Assembly: GCF_015265435.1 (NCBI RefSeq)
Contig: NZ_JABJWH010000010.1
Span: 243,688-307,687 of the forward strand
DNA: 64,000 bases
Origin: Alloalcanivorax profundimaris
GTDB taxonomy: Bacteria > Pseudomonadota > Gammaproteobacteria > Pseudomonadales > Alcanivoracaceae
Direction: 5' to 3'
Part shown: positions 42,667 to 51,243 of the stretch, piece after piece
Layout of the letters: every line of letters starts with the position of its first letter
Numbering within the stretch: the stretch's first letter is position 1
The notes under the pieces: model-generated
Told to the model about the DNA's origin: nothing
Databases searched by the model: none
What the model saw: only the letters and a program-made list of their open reading frames with translations
Translations under genes and position numbers: made by a program

Positions 42667-43743
42667 ATGAAAAAAATCATCGCCCTGCTGATCGTCGCGG
42701 TCCTGGCCGCCTACCTGCTGTTCTGGCCCGTGCCCATCGAGCCGGTAGCGTGGGACGCGCCGCGGGCACCCGCCCTGGAGGGCGATTACGCGGTCAACGA
42801 CCGGCTGGCGTCGGCGCGGCGGCTGGCCGCCGGCCACGGCACCGGCCCCGAGGACGTGGCCATCGACGACAACGGCAACCTCTATGTGGGCTTCGAGGAC
42901 GGCCGCCTGGTGCGCTTCGACGCCCGCGGCGAGAACCCGGACCTGATCGCCAACACCCAGGGCCGTCCCCTGGGCCTGGATTTCGCCCCGGACGGCAGCC
43001 TGGTGGTGGCCGACGGCTACCGTGGCCTGCTGCGCGTGAACCCGGGCTCCGGGCGCGTCGAGGTGCTCACCGACGGCGCCGACGGCGTGCCCTTCCGTTT
43101 CACCGACGATGTGGACGTGGCCTCCGACGGCACCATCTATTTCACCGACGCCTCCAGCAAGTTCGGCCCGGCCATGCACGCCCGGGACGACATCATCGAG
43201 CACGGCGGTCACGGTCGCTTCCTCAAGTTCGACCCGGCCTCCGGCTCCACCACGGTGCTCATCGACGGCCTGCAGTTCGCCAACGGCGTGGCCCTGTCCC
43301 GGGACGAGGATTTCGTGGTGGTCACCCAGACCGGCAGCTACAACGTGCTGCGTTACTGGCTGCGCGGCGAGCGCGCCGGCCAGCATGAGGTCTTCTTCGA
43401 GAATCTGCCGGGCATTCCGGACGGCGTTTCCGGCAACGGCGACGGCACCTTCTGGGTGGCCCTGTTCGCGCCCCGCAACGCCGCCCTGGACGCCATGGCC
43501 GACAAGCCCCTGCTGCGCAAGGTGGTGTTCCGCCTGCCGGCCTTCATGCAGCCGCAACCGGCCCGCCACGCCTTCGTGCTGGGCCTGGACGAGCAGGGCC
43601 GCGTCACGCACAACCTGCAGCACCGCGCCGAGGGCGCCTTCGCGCCCATCACCAGCGTGGAACAGCGCGGCCAGCGCCTCTACCTGGGCAGCCTGACCCG
43701 CGACAGCTTCGCCGTGCTTCCGCTCACCGCCACCGAGGAGTAA
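42667..43743 (+). CDS. SMP-30/gluconolactonase-like (strictosidine synthase-like) protein
   Basis: A 358-residue six-bladed beta-propeller protein. An N-terminal hydrophobic segment (about residues 3-22) followed by PVPIEP suggests a signal anchor with the propeller in the periplasm. Blades are marked by EDVAIDDNGNLYVGFEDG, PLGLDFAPDGSLVVAD, DDVDVASDGTIYFTDAS and FANGVALSRDEDFVVVTQT, typical of SMP-30/strictosidine-synthase-like hydrolases. The substrate is unknown. A GGCCTG/CAGGCC hairpin (42630-42652) lies just upstream. It is followed by a dehydrogenase gene whose ribosome site overlaps its end. Confidence 0.87.
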   Translation: MKKIIALLIVAVLAAYLLFWPVPIEPVAWDAPRAPALEGDYAVNDRLASARRLAAGHGTGPEDVAIDDNGNLYVGFEDGRLVRFDARGENPDLIANTQGRPLGLDFAPDGSLVVADGYRGLLRVNPGSGRVEVLTDGADGVPFRFTDDVDVASDGTIYFTDASSKFGPAMHARDDIIEHGGHGRFLKFDPASGSTTVLIDGLQFANGVALSRDEDFVVVTQTGSYNVLRYWLRGERAGQHEVFFENLPGIPDGVSGNGDGTFWVALFAPRNAALDAMADKPLLRKVVFRLPAFMQPQPARHAFVLGLDEQGRVTHNLQHRAEGAFAPITSVEQRGQRLYLGSLTRDSFAVLPLTATEE

Positions 43744-43747
43744 CGCT

Positions 43748-44623
43748 ATGACCACCGCCGCCTTTATCGGCCTCGGCAACATGGGCTACCCCATGGCCGG
43801 GCATCTGGCCCGGGCCGGATTCGACGTCACCGTCTACAACCGCAGCGAGGACAAGGCCCGCCGCTGGGTGGAGGAATACGGCGGCCGGCAGGCACGCACC
43901 CCCGCCCTCGCCGCCCGTGGCGCCGAATTCGTGTTCGTGTGCGTGGGCAACGACAACGACCTCCATCAGGTCACCGTGGAAGACAACGGGGCCGTGCACG
44001 GCCTGAGCGCGGAATCCGTGCTGGTGGATCACACCACCGCCAGCGCCGCCATGGCCGAGACCCTGGACGCCGCCTGCCGGGAAAAAGGCGGGCGCTTCAT
44101 GGACGCGCCGGTGTCCGGCGGCCAGCAGGGGGCGGAAAACGGCCAGCTGTCGATCATGTGCGGCGCCGACGAGGTCACCTTCGAACGGCTCGCGCCGGTG
44201 CTCGACCACTACGGCAAGAGCGTCGTGCACATGGGCCCGGTGGGCCAGGGCCAGCTCACCAAAATGGCCAACCAGATCTGCGTGGCCAGCGTCATCGAAG
44301 GGGTGGCGGAAGCCCTCTCCTTCGCCCGTGACGCCGGCCTGGACGCGGAGAAGGCCATGCAGGTGATCGGCGCCGGCGCCGGCGGCTCCTGGCAGCTGGT
44401 CAACCGCCACCGGACCATGCTCGCCGACGACTACGACCACGGCTTCGCGGTGGACTGGATGCGCAAGGACCTGGACATCTGCCTGGCGGAAGCCACCCGC
44501 CAGGGCACCAGTCTGCCGGCCACCGCCCTGATCAACGAGTTCTACAAGGAAGTCCAGGCCATGGGCGGCGGCCGCTGGGACACCTCCAGCCTGCTGCGCC
44601 GCCTGCGCCGGGACAAGGGTTAA
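43748..44623 (+). CDS. NAD(P)-dependent beta-hydroxyacid dehydrogenase (3-hydroxyisobutyrate dehydrogenase-like)
   Basis: A 291-residue enzyme with N-terminal GLGNMGYPMAGHLARAGF dinucleotide motif, substrate motif DAPVSGGQQGAENGQLSI and catalytic Lys in GQLTKMANQ. The family oxidises beta-hydroxyacids or reduces succinic semialdehyde or tartronate semialdehyde; this protein cannot be assigned to one. The GAGGAG ribosome site overlaps the end of the SMP-30-like gene, so the two act in one operon. Its TAA overlaps the TAA of the convergent amidohydrolase gene. Confidence 0.92.
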   Translation: MTTAAFIGLGNMGYPMAGHLARAGFDVTVYNRSEDKARRWVEEYGGRQARTPALAARGAEFVFVCVGNDNDLHQVTVEDNGAVHGLSAESVLVDHTTASAAMAETLDAACREKGGRFMDAPVSGGQQGAENGQLSIMCGADEVTFERLAPVLDHYGKSVVHMGPVGQGQLTKMANQICVASVIEGVAEALSFARDAGLDAEKAMQVIGAGAGGSWQLVNRHRTMLADDYDHGFAVDWMRKDLDICLAEATRQGTSLPATALINEFYKEVQAMGGGRWDTSSLLRRLRRDKG

Positions 44624-45630
44624 CCGTCCTCCGCCGGCATCGCGCCCCGCTCCGGCACCAGCGCCCGGGCATTGTCCCGGGCCAGGGCCCGGGCGGCCTC
44701 CTCGGGCAAGGCGTCCAGCAACGGCCGGTAGGCGTCCAGAATCTTCTCCATGCTGTCGAAATGGCCCACCAGATCGGTGCCCAGGGTGAAGCGCTCCGGG
44801 TGATCCTCGATCAATGACAGCCACACCGAACGCGGCTCGCCGTCGTCCAGCAGATAGTGCTCGCGCACGCTCCAGGACAGATCCACGTAGAGGTTGTCGT
44901 AGCGGTCGAGCAGAGCGCGGATGATCGCCGGCAGGGTTTTCAGCGGCGCCTGGCGTTTCTCCACGCCGCCGCTGGTGCCGGCGTGGGCGAGCACGAAGCG
45001 GGTCTCCGGGTGGGCCTGAAGCGCCGCCTCCAGTTCCTCCAGATAGATCGGCGTCTCCTCGCGCAGCGAGGTCAGATTGCTGTGCAGCAACACCGGCAGG
45101 TCGTGGCGACCGGCCACCGCGTAAACCTTCATCAGGGCCGGGTGATTGGCCCGTGGCGTTTCGCCCTTGGTCAGGGCGGTGAGATCGTCATGGCGGGTGA
45201 TCACTTCGCCGATGCCCCGCCACAGGCCCGGGTAGCGCTCGATCAATCGCTCCACCTGGCGGGCGGCGTTGAGATCGGTGGGGTTGAAGCCGCTGATGAA
45301 CGGCACCAGCCGCCGCCGTTTCTCCTCCGGCAGGGCCAGAATCGCCTGGGCGACGATGTCGTCGGTGGCGCTGTAATAGTACAGCGGCGCCTCGTCGCCC
45401 AGATAATAGCGCGGCCGGCGCGGCGCGTTCTGCTCCCATTTCTTGACCACCGGCAGGCCGAACAACCAGGCCTGCTCCACCCCGGCCTCGTCCATGGCCT
45501 CGAACATGGCGTCGGCGCCATCGCTCTCCTGCATGAAATCCACGTAATGCAGATGGGCATCCACCCAGGCGTATTCCCGGGCCCAAAGCGGGCCGCTGGC
45601 CAGCAACACCAGCCATAACAATGCGCGCAC
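44620..45630 (-). CDS. Exported amidohydrolase-family protein
   Basis: A 336-residue metal-dependent hydrolase of the amidohydrolase-2 type. A signal peptide (MRALLWLVLLASGPLWA) predicts export. Metal-site marks are VDAHLHYVD (HxH), a His in VLLHSN, LAHAGTSGG and the Asp of LGTDLVGH, so the TIM-barrel site seems complete. The start is a GTG at 45630. The substrate is unknown. It converges on the dehydrogenase gene with overlapping stops. Confidence 0.85.
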   Translation of the reverse strand: MRALLWLVLLASGPLWAREYAWVDAHLHYVDFMQESDGADAMFEAMDEAGVEQAWLFGLPVVKKWEQNAPRRPRYYLGDEAPLYYYSATDDIVAQAILALPEEKRRRLVPFISGFNPTDLNAARQVERLIERYPGLWRGIGEVITRHDDLTALTKGETPRANHPALMKVYAVAGRHDLPVLLHSNLTSLREETPIYLEELEAALQAHPETRFVLAHAGTSGGVEKRQAPLKTLPAIIRALLDRYDNLYVDLSWSVREHYLLDDGEPRSVWLSLIEDHPERFTLGTDLVGHFDSMEKILDAYRPLLDALPEEAARALARDNARALVPERGAMPAEDG

Positions 45631-45728
45631 TTCCCTTCTCCGTCGCTCCTGGTAATGGATACAGGGACCGGGCCGGCGCCCTCGGGTTTCCCGCCGGCGG
45701 GCGGATTGAACAGTTTTTCACAGTCGGC

Positions 45729-45746
45729 ATGTCCATTTGTGGACAT
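45729..45746. promoter_or_regulatory. Palindromic operator upstream of the toxin-antitoxin genes
   Basis: ATGTCCA-TTTG-TGGACAT is a perfect 7-bp inverted repeat about 50 bases before the antitoxin start. A further half-site ATGGACA lies at 45768-45774. Antitoxins of this type usually repress their own operon, so this is the likely binding site; that is an inference from position. Confidence 0.55.
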
Positions 45747-45796
45747 TATTTCGGCTATCTGTTTATCATGGACAAAACATTCAGGAGGTTTACGCC

Positions 45797-46201
45797 ATGC
45801 AACCGGCCATCGCGCCCCCCGACCAGCCGCTCGACGACCGCGCCCGCCACGCCGCCCTGCGCGCCGTGCTGCGCCTGCTCGACCACTGGGAATGCAGCGA
45901 AAAGGAAAAGATGGCGCTGCTCGGTGTCGGGCGCTCCACCCTGCACAAATACCAGAGCCGCCCGGACAGCGCCCGCATCGGCAACGATCTGCTGGAGCGG
46001 CTGAGCTATCTGCTCAATATCCACCAGGCGCTGCGCACCCTGTTCGGCAACCGGGAAAACGTCTACGGCTTCGTGCGGCTGCCCAACCACAACCCCTTCT
46101 TTAACGGAGCCAGCCCCATGGACGTGATGAGCAACGGCCGGGTGGCCAGCCTCTACGAGGTGCATCGCCAGCTCGACAGCCTGCGCGGAGGCCAGTGGTG
46201 A
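45797..46201 (+). CDS. Xre/MbcA/ParS-type antitoxin (DUF2384)
   Basis: A 134-residue antitoxin. The N-terminal part has a helix-turn-helix-like core (MALLGVGRSTLHKYQSR), and the C-terminal toxin-binding domain is recognisable from LSYLLNIHQALRTLFGN and VYGFVRLPNHNPFFNG and SPMDVMSNG. The ATG at 45797 has an AGGAGG site. It overlaps the RES toxin gene (GTGA), the usual antitoxin-first layout. It should neutralise the toxin and repress the operon. Confidence 0.92.
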   Translation: MQPAIAPPDQPLDDRARHAALRAVLRLLDHWECSEKEKMALLGVGRSTLHKYQSRPDSARIGNDLLERLSYLLNIHQALRTLFGNRENVYGFVRLPNHNPFFNGASPMDVMSNGRVASLYEVHRQLDSLRGGQW

Positions 46202-46914
46202 GCGAGCGGTCGGCCCTGCCCGTGCGCGATTGCCGGCACCAGGACGCCTACCGGCTGGTCAACGGCAAGTACCCGCCGATCCATATTTTCGACGACGTCG
46301 CCGACCAGGGCGATTTCGACGCCCTCTACGCGGTCCAGGCGCTCACCAATCCGCGCCTGCAGATGCAGGTGGGCGAACTGCACCGGGTGCCGGAAGCCCG
46401 CCGCCCCTGGGGCATTCCCGGCTGCAACTACGCGCTCGGCCCCTTCGTGCACCTGAGCCCCCAGGGCTCGCGCTTCTCCGACGGCGACTACGGCGTGTTC
46501 TACTGCGCCGAGCGCATGGCCACCGCCATCGCCGAAACCCGCTATCACCAGGAACGCTATTTCCGCAATGTGACCGGCCTGAAGTACGACCGCATCGTGA
46601 TGCGCGGGCTGCGGGTACGCTTCAGCGCCCGGCTGCGCGACATCCACACCCCCTACCGGGACGATCGCGGCTGGCACGATCCGGACGATTACAGCGCCGC
46701 CCGGCGACTGGGCCGGACCCTGCGCGACGCCGACGAACACGGCCTGGCCTACGGCTCCGTGCGCCACCAGCGCGCTCTGTGTTTCGCCCTGCTCTCCCCC
46801 CATCTGATCGAGGCCGTGACCCCGGCCACCCACTATGAGTACGTGTGGGACGGCGAGAAGATCGCCCATGTGCTGACCATCCGGCGCCTTGCCGGCGGCG
46901 GCGCGGGCGCCTAG
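46198..46914 (+). CDS. RES domain toxin (NAD-degrading type)
   Basis: A 238-residue RES domain protein. Family residues visible are Arg92 in SRFSDGDYGVFYCA, Glu113 in AIAETRYHQER and Ser187 in YGSVRH. Characterised RES toxins hydrolyse or phosphorolyse NAD+ and arrest growth. I place the start at GTG 46198, which overlaps the antitoxin stop and lies 6 bases from a GGAGG; a GTG one codon earlier is too close. A complete, apparently functional toxin-antitoxin module. Confidence 0.9.
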   Translation: MSERSALPVRDCRHQDAYRLVNGKYPPIHIFDDVADQGDFDALYAVQALTNPRLQMQVGELHRVPEARRPWGIPGCNYALGPFVHLSPQGSRFSDGDYGVFYCAERMATAIAETRYHQERYFRNVTGLKYDRIVMRGLRVRFSARLRDIHTPYRDDRGWHDPDDYSAARRLGRTLRDADEHGLAYGSVRHQRALCFALLSPHLIEAVTPATHYEYVWDGEKIAHVLTIRRLAGGGAGA

Positions 46915-46953
46915 GCTGAAAGCTCCCTTCAGCGACCCGGGGTCGCCGCCATC

Positions 46954-47736
46954 ATGTCCGATACGCCACCCGATGCCCTGCTGCTGGACCTGTCCGGGGT
47001 GCTCTATCAGGGCACCCGCGCCCTGCCCGGAGCCCAGGACGCCCTGCGGCGCCTGCGCGACGCCGGCCTGCCGGCGCGCTTCGTCACCAACACCTCCCGG
47101 CGAAGCCATGCGCAACTGCTCGACGACCTTCGACAACGGGGCTTCCGGATCGACCCGGACGAGCTGTTCACCGCGCCCCGCGCCGCCCACGACTGGCTCA
47201 AGGCGCGCGGTTTCCGCCCCTGGTGCCTGATCCACCCGGATCTGCGCGACGATTTCAGTGACCTGCCCGGCGACGACCCGGACGCGGTGCTGATCGGCGA
47301 CGCCGGGGACGACTTCACCTACCCCAACCTGGACCGGGCCTTTCGCTTGCTGCACGACGGCGCCGAACTGGTGGCCATGGGCGTGAACCGGCACTTCCAG
47401 CTGGACGACGGCCTGCACCTGGACGCTGGCCCCTTCGTGCGGGCCCTGGAGTACGCCGCCCACCGCACCGCCACGGTCACCGGCAAACCCGCCCGGGCCT
47501 TTTTCGACCAGGCCGTGGACAGCCTCGGCCTGCCCGCGGACCGGGTGATGATGATCGGCGACGACGCCGCCAGCGACGTTCAGGGGGCCCTGGACGCCGG
47601 GCTGCAAGGCTGTCTGGTGAAGACCGGGAAATACCGGCCCGGCGATGAAGACGGGATTCGGGGAACGTTCTGGCTGGAGGCGGACATCGGGGGCGCCGTG
47701 GCGCGGGTGCTGGGCAAAGGGGCGACGCGCCACTGA
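46954..47736 (+). CDS. HAD-IIA phosphatase (TIGR01458/LHPP-like)
   Basis: A 260-residue HAD phosphatase. Motif I is LLLDLSGVLY, so the second Asp of DxD is Ser; this is normal in the LHPP-like group. Motif II is VTNTSRRS, the motif III Lys is in TGKPARAFF, and motif IV is MIGDDAASDVQGA. A C2 cap domain lies between. Related enzymes act on phospholysine, phosphohistidine or pyrophosphate. No ribosome site stands out; the gene lies 39 bases after the RES toxin. Confidence 0.88.
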   Translation: MSDTPPDALLLDLSGVLYQGTRALPGAQDALRRLRDAGLPARFVTNTSRRSHAQLLDDLRQRGFRIDPDELFTAPRAAHDWLKARGFRPWCLIHPDLRDDFSDLPGDDPDAVLIGDAGDDFTYPNLDRAFRLLHDGAELVAMGVNRHFQLDDGLHLDAGPFVRALEYAAHRTATVTGKPARAFFDQAVDSLGLPADRVMMIGDDAASDVQGALDAGLQGCLVKTGKYRPGDEDGIRGTFWLEADIGGAVARVLGKGATRH

Positions 47737-47759
47737 GCCTTCATGCCTCGAATAGCGCG

Positions 47760-47800
47760 GTAGGAGCGACCGGGCGGCGCTCCGCTTCAGTCGCGATATC
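47760..47800. repeat. REP-like element
   Basis: GTAGGAGCGACCGGGCGGCG followed by CTCC forms a GAGCG/CGCTC hairpin. The first 24 bases are identical to the element at 52830-52853. The right part (TCAGTCGCGAT) resembles the element at 57175. It lies after the HAD phosphatase gene. Confidence 0.75.
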
Positions 47801-47873
47801 AGGCCGCTGAAAACGTCGGAGCGGCCGTCCCTGGCGAGACATTATGCTCTCCAGGACGCCCGGCCCGGCCATC

Positions 47874-47893
47874 CCTGGCCGGGCGTTCGCCGC
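47874..47893. repeat. GC-rich palindrome
   Basis: CCCGGCCA-TCCC-TGGCCGGG is a perfect 8-bp stem, part of a 250-base palindrome-rich stretch between the HAD phosphatase gene and tRNA-Glu. Confidence 0.6.
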
Positions 47894-47940
47894 GCTGCGA
47901 AGCGGTGCTTCGGTCGCGGCTCACCCCCCAGAGGTGAAAC

Positions 47941-47990
47941 GCCAAACAAAAAGGCCCCGGCTCTGTCGAGCCGGGGCCTTTTTGTTTGGC
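47941..47990 (-). terminator. Terminator of the tRNA genes, perfect 23-bp palindrome
   Basis: Arms at 47941-47963 and 47968-47990 are perfect reverse complements around a 4-base loop. On the minus strand the right arm begins with the GCCA end of tRNA-Glu, then AAACAAAAAGGCCCCGGCTC; the left arm supplies the T run CTTTTTG. The overlap of the palindrome with the tRNA end is unusual. Confidence 0.9.
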
Positions 47991-48062
47991 GTCCCCTAGG
48001 GGAGTCGAACCCCTGTTACCGCCGTGAAAGGGCGGTGTCCTAGGCCACTAGACGAAGGGGAC
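47987..48062 (-). tRNA. tRNA-Glu (TTC)
   Basis: A 76-base cloverleaf read on the minus strand, from GTCCCCTTCGTCTAG to GGGGACGCCA, almost identical to the E. coli tRNA-Glu. The anticodon TTC is at 48026-48028 within loop CTTTCAC. The T loop is GGTTCGACTCC. CCA is encoded. It follows tRNA-Ala after 5 bases and lies close to gltX, whose enzyme charges it. Confidence 0.97.
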
Positions 48063-48067
48063 GTTTT

Positions 48068-48143
48068 TGGTGGAGCCAGGCGGGATCGAACCGCCGACCT
48101 CAACACTGCCAGTGTTGCGCTCTCCCAGCTGAGCTATGGCCCC
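48068..48143 (-). tRNA. tRNA-Ala (GGC)
   Basis: A 76-base cloverleaf on the minus strand from GGGGCCATAGCTCAG to TGGCTCCACCA. The anticodon GGC is at 48108-48110 within loop CTGGCAG. The acceptor stem pairs GGGGCCA with TGGCTCC, including the G-T pair, but the G3:U70 identity pair is consistent with alanine. CCA is encoded. It is transcribed ahead of tRNA-Glu from one promoter. Confidence 0.96.
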
Positions 48144-48183
48144 AAACTTGTCCCACCGGGTCATGCCCTGTGTGGAGCCGCGT

Positions 48184-48211
48184 ATTTTACGCAGCGGCCC
48201 TTACCTGTCAA
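48184..48211 (-). promoter_or_regulatory. Promoter of tRNA-Ala/tRNA-Glu
   Basis: On the minus strand a perfect -35 TTGACA (48206-48211), 16-base spacer and -10 TAAAAT (48184-48189), followed by a GC-rich discriminator ACGCGGC typical of stringently controlled tRNA promoters. It lies between gltX and tRNA-Ala. Confidence 0.85.
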
Positions 48212-48258
48212 GCACTCTCCGGCGGTTTTTGACGGTTGCGTGTCCGTCTGTTCATCCC

Positions 48259-49749
48259 TTAACCGGTTTGTTGAAAAAGTGAGCCGAATTCCTTTTCCAG
48301 CTTCTTGGTCTGCTTCTTGGAAACGCCGCCCAGCACCTCGATGGCGTGGCGCAGGCGGGCACGGCTGACGTCCGAGCCGAGCAGTTCCATGCTGTCCACC
48401 ACGGAGAAGCTGGCACTGGTGCCGGCCACCGCCACGAACACCGGGAACAGGAAGTCCTTGATCTTCACCTCCATGGCGTCCGCCAGGATCTTGGCGTCGG
48501 CGAACAAGCGGTCCCGGGTCCAGTCGCGCTGCGCTTCGCAGGCCCACAGGAAGAACTGCAGCCAGCGCTTCTGGGTGTCGGTGTCGTATTTGGGATGCTC
48601 GAAATCCGCTTCACCGATGCTCACCTGCCCGGCGAAGCAGAAACCGGCCTTGTCCACCACCTCGCCGAAGGTTTCCACCCGTTGCTTCACATGGGGCAGC
48701 ACCTTCATGGCGTAGTCACGGTTGAAGGCCCAGTCCACCAGTTGCTGCAGGAACTGCTCATCGGAGAGGTCCCGCAGCCACTGGCCGTTGAGCCAGCTCA
48801 GCTTCTCCACGTCGAACACCGGCCCACCCAGGGACACCCGCTGGATGTCGAAGGCGGCCTGCATCTCGTCCAGGGTGAAGCGTTCCCGCTCGTCGGGCAT
48901 GGACCAGCCCATGCGGCCCAGGTAGTTCACCACCGCCTCCGGCAAATAGCCCATGCGGCGGTAGAAGTTGATGCTGGTGGGGTTCTTGCGCTTGCTCAGC
49001 TTGGACTTGTCCGGGTTGCGCAGCAGCGGCATGTGGCACAGCACCGGCATGTCCCAACCAAAGTACTGGTACAGCAGCTTGTGCTTGGGCGCCGAGTTGA
49101 GCCACTCCTCGCCACGAATCACATGGGTGATGCCCATCAGGTGATCGTCCACCACGTTGGCCAGGTGGTAGGTGGGCATGCCGTCGGATTTCAACAGAAT
49201 CTGCGCGTCCACCAGGGCCCAGTCCAGCTCCACGGTGCCGCGCAGCTGATCCTCCACCGGGCAGCGGCCGTCCTTGGGCACGCGCATGCGGATCACGTAG
49301 GGCGCGCCCTGCTCTTCCCGGCGCGCCTGCTCGCCGGCGTCCAGCTCCAGGTCCTCGGGTTTGAGGGCGCGGTTCTCGCCGGCCTCCTTGAGAGCGGCGC
49401 GCAGCTCGTCCAGCTCCTCGGCGGTACGGAAGCATTTGAAGGCGTGGCCGTCGGCCAGCAGCCGCTCGGCGTGTTCCCGGTAGATCGTGGCCCGCTCGCT
49501 CTGGCGGTAGGGGCCGTGGGGGCCGCCCACGTCCGGGCCCTCGTCCCAGTTCAGGCCCAGCCAGCGCAGGGAGTCCAGGATCGCCTGTTCCGAAGCGTCC
49601 GTGGAACGGCTCTGGTCGGTGTCCTCGATGCGCAGAATGAACTGGCCGCCGTGCTGGCGGGCATAGCAGAGGTTGAACAGGGCGATATAGGCGGTGCCCA
49701 CATGGGGGTCACCGGTGGGCGAAGGCGCCACCCGGGTACGAACGGTCAT
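48259..49749 (-). CDS. gltX: Glutamyl-tRNA synthetase
   Basis: A 496-residue class I aminoacyl-tRNA synthetase that charges tRNA-Glu. The HIGH-type motif is [17 protein letters not shown] and the KMSKS-type motif is [10 protein letters not shown]. Downstream is a C-terminal helical anticodon-binding domain. The start [14 protein letters not shown] is canonical. It is upstream of the two tRNA genes on the same strand but they have their own promoter. Confidence 0.98.
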   Translation of the reverse strand: MTVRTRVAPSPTGDPHVGTAYIALFNLCYARQHGGQFILRIEDTDQSRSTDASEQAILDSLRWLGLNWDEGPDVGGPHGPYRQSERATIYREHAERLLADGHAFKCFRTAEELDELRAALKEAGENRALKPEDLELDAGEQARREEQGAPYVIRMRVPKDGRCPVEDQLRGTVELDWALVDAQILLKSDGMPTYHLANVVDDHLMGITHVIRGEEWLNSAPKHKLLYQYFGWDMPVLCHMPLLRNPDKSKLSKRKNPTSINFYRRMGYLPEAVVNYLGRMGWSMPDERERFTLDEMQAAFDIQRVSLGGPVFDVEKLSWLNGQWLRDLSDEQFLQQLVDWAFNRDYAMKVLPHVKQRVETFGEVVDKAGFCFAGQVSIGEADFEHPKYDTDTQKRWLQFFLWACEAQRDWTRDRLFADAKILADAMEVKIKDFLFPVFVAVAGTSASFSVVDSMELLGSDVSRARLRHAIEVLGGVSKKQTKKLEKEFGSLFQQTG

Positions 49750-49777
49750 GCTGACTCCGTGGCCGGAATATAAGAAA

Positions 49778-49803
49778 GGCGCGTATTGTAGAAGATACGC
49801 GCC
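49778..49803. promoter_or_regulatory. 9-bp inverted repeat upstream of gltX
   Basis: GGCGCGTAT-N8-ATACGCGCC is a perfect palindrome. On the minus strand it contains TACAAT (49785-49790), a possible gltX -10, and is followed by TTTCTTATATT. It is either an operator over the gltX promoter or the terminator of the upstream DUF1328 gene. Confidence 0.5.
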
Positions 49804-49872
49804 CTCTTATCAGCATGCGCCGCAGGCGCCATCAGCATACGCCGCCGCCGGATGGCGGCGACGGGTAGTCGG

Positions 49873-50028
49873 TCAGCGGCGTCCCACCACCAGGCTGATG
49901 ATCCAGATTACCAGGAACACCACGAACAGAATTTTCGCGATGCCGGCGGCCGTGCCCGCGATGCCGCCAAAACCCAGTACCCCGGCGATGATCGCGACTA
50001 CCAGAAAAATCAGACTCCATCCCAACAT
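49873..50028 (-). CDS. DUF1328 small membrane protein
   Basis: A 51-residue hydrophobic protein starting [20 protein letters not shown] and ending ISLVVGRR, a clear match to the DUF1328 family (YtjA-like). Two short membrane helices span most of it, with [12 protein letters not shown] between. The ATG at 50028 has a GGGAGAA site. Family members are small inner-membrane proteins often linked with stress, function unknown. Convergent structure is absent: gltX follows on the same strand. Confidence 0.9.
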   Translation of the reverse strand: MLGWSLIFLVVAIIAGVLGFGGIAGTAAGIAKILFVVFLVIWIISLVVGRR

Positions 50029-50177
50029 GGTTTTGTTCTCCCTGTATCGTCTTCGGTGATTCTATGAAAAACAAAGCAGGAAAAACCGGCAAGACGCTTT
50101 TACACGAATATACCATTGTTGAGGTTTTTTACGTTGGCGGTTTTCCGTGATCGCCGCCGCCGTGCGATAATACCGCC

Positions 50178-51200
50178 ATGTCCGAAACCCCTTCTCTCAG
50201 CGCCCCCGCGCCGTTGTCACGGCGTCTGTCCATTGCTCCGATGATGGCCTACACCACCCGTGACTTCCGCTATCTGGCGCGGCTGATCACGCGCCGCACC
50301 CTGCTCTACACGGAGATGGTGGTGGCACCGGCGGTGATCCACGGCGACCGGGAAAAACTGCTCGGCTTCGACGCCGCCGAGCATCCGCTGGCGGTGCAGC
50401 TGGGCGGCAGCGACCCGGAGCAGCTCGCCGAGGCGGCGCGGGTGTGCGCGGACTTCGGCTACGACGAGATCAACCTGAACGTGGGCTGTCCGTCGGATCG
50501 GGTGCAGCAGGGCAAGATCGGCGCCGTGCTGATGGCGGAGCCGGACCAGGTGGCGCGCTGCGTGGAGGCCATGGCGGCGGCCACCTCGGTGCCGGTGACG
50601 GTGAAAACCCGCATCGGCATCGATGACCAGGACGACTACGCCTTCCTGCACCGCTTCGTGGGCCACATGGACGACGCCGGCTGCCGCAGCCTCACCATTC
50701 ATGCCCGCAAGGCGATTCTCGACGGCCTGTCGCCCAAGGAAAACCGGGACATTCCGCCGCTGATCTACGAGCGCGCCTACGCCATCAAACAGGATTTCCC
50801 GCATCTGGAGATCATCCTCAACGGCGGCCTCAAGGACATCGACGGCATGCTCGGCCACCTGGGCCAGGTGGACGGTCTGATGGTGGGCCGCGAGGCCTAC
50901 ATGAATCCCTGGTTCCTGGCCGACGTGGACACGCGGGTGTTCGGCGAGCCCGGCCCGGCGCCGGAGCGCATGGCGGTGGCGGAGGCGTTCCTGCCCTATC
51001 TGGAGCGGCGCTACGCCGCCGGCGTGCATCCCAAGCACGTGCTGCGCCACGCGCTCAATCTGTTCCAGGCGGTGCCCGGCGCCCGCGCCTATCGGCGCCA
51101 TCTCAGCGAGAACGCCCACAAGGCGGACGCCACTCCCCGGGTGTACGAAGAGGCCCTGGCCCTTTTGGGCGAGCGCGCCCTTGGCTATGCTGCCTCCTGA
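50178..51200 (+). CDS. dusA: tRNA-dihydrouridine synthase A
   Basis: A 340-residue FMN enzyme that reduces uridine 20/20a in the tRNA D loop. The barrel starts RLSIAPMMAYTTRDFRYLAR, the catalytic Cys is in NLNVGCPSDRVQQGKIGAVL, and MVGREAYMNPW is present. dusA genes often serve as integration sites for mobile elements, but no integrase or att-like duplication is visible here. It ends 43 bases before tal. Confidence 0.95.
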   Translation: MSETPSLSAPAPLSRRLSIAPMMAYTTRDFRYLARLITRRTLLYTEMVVAPAVIHGDREKLLGFDAAEHPLAVQLGGSDPEQLAEAARVCADFGYDEINLNVGCPSDRVQQGKIGAVLMAEPDQVARCVEAMAAATSVPVTVKTRIGIDDQDDYAFLHRFVGHMDDAGCRSLTIHARKAILDGLSPKENRDIPPLIYERAYAIKQDFPHLEIILNGGLKDIDGMLGHLGQVDGLMVGREAYMNPWFLADVDTRVFGEPGPAPERMAVAEAFLPYLERRYAAGVHPKHVLRHALNLFQAVPGARAYRRHLSENAHKADATPRVYEEALALLGERALGYAAS

Positions 51201-51243
51201 ACACCTCGGAAATCCCGCGGGCAAACCAATTGGAAGGTGCTGT

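Noticed and set aside
47987..51200. Integration site of a mobile element at the tRNA or dusA genes
   Set aside because: Both are common insertion targets, but no integrase or duplicated attachment sequence is seen.
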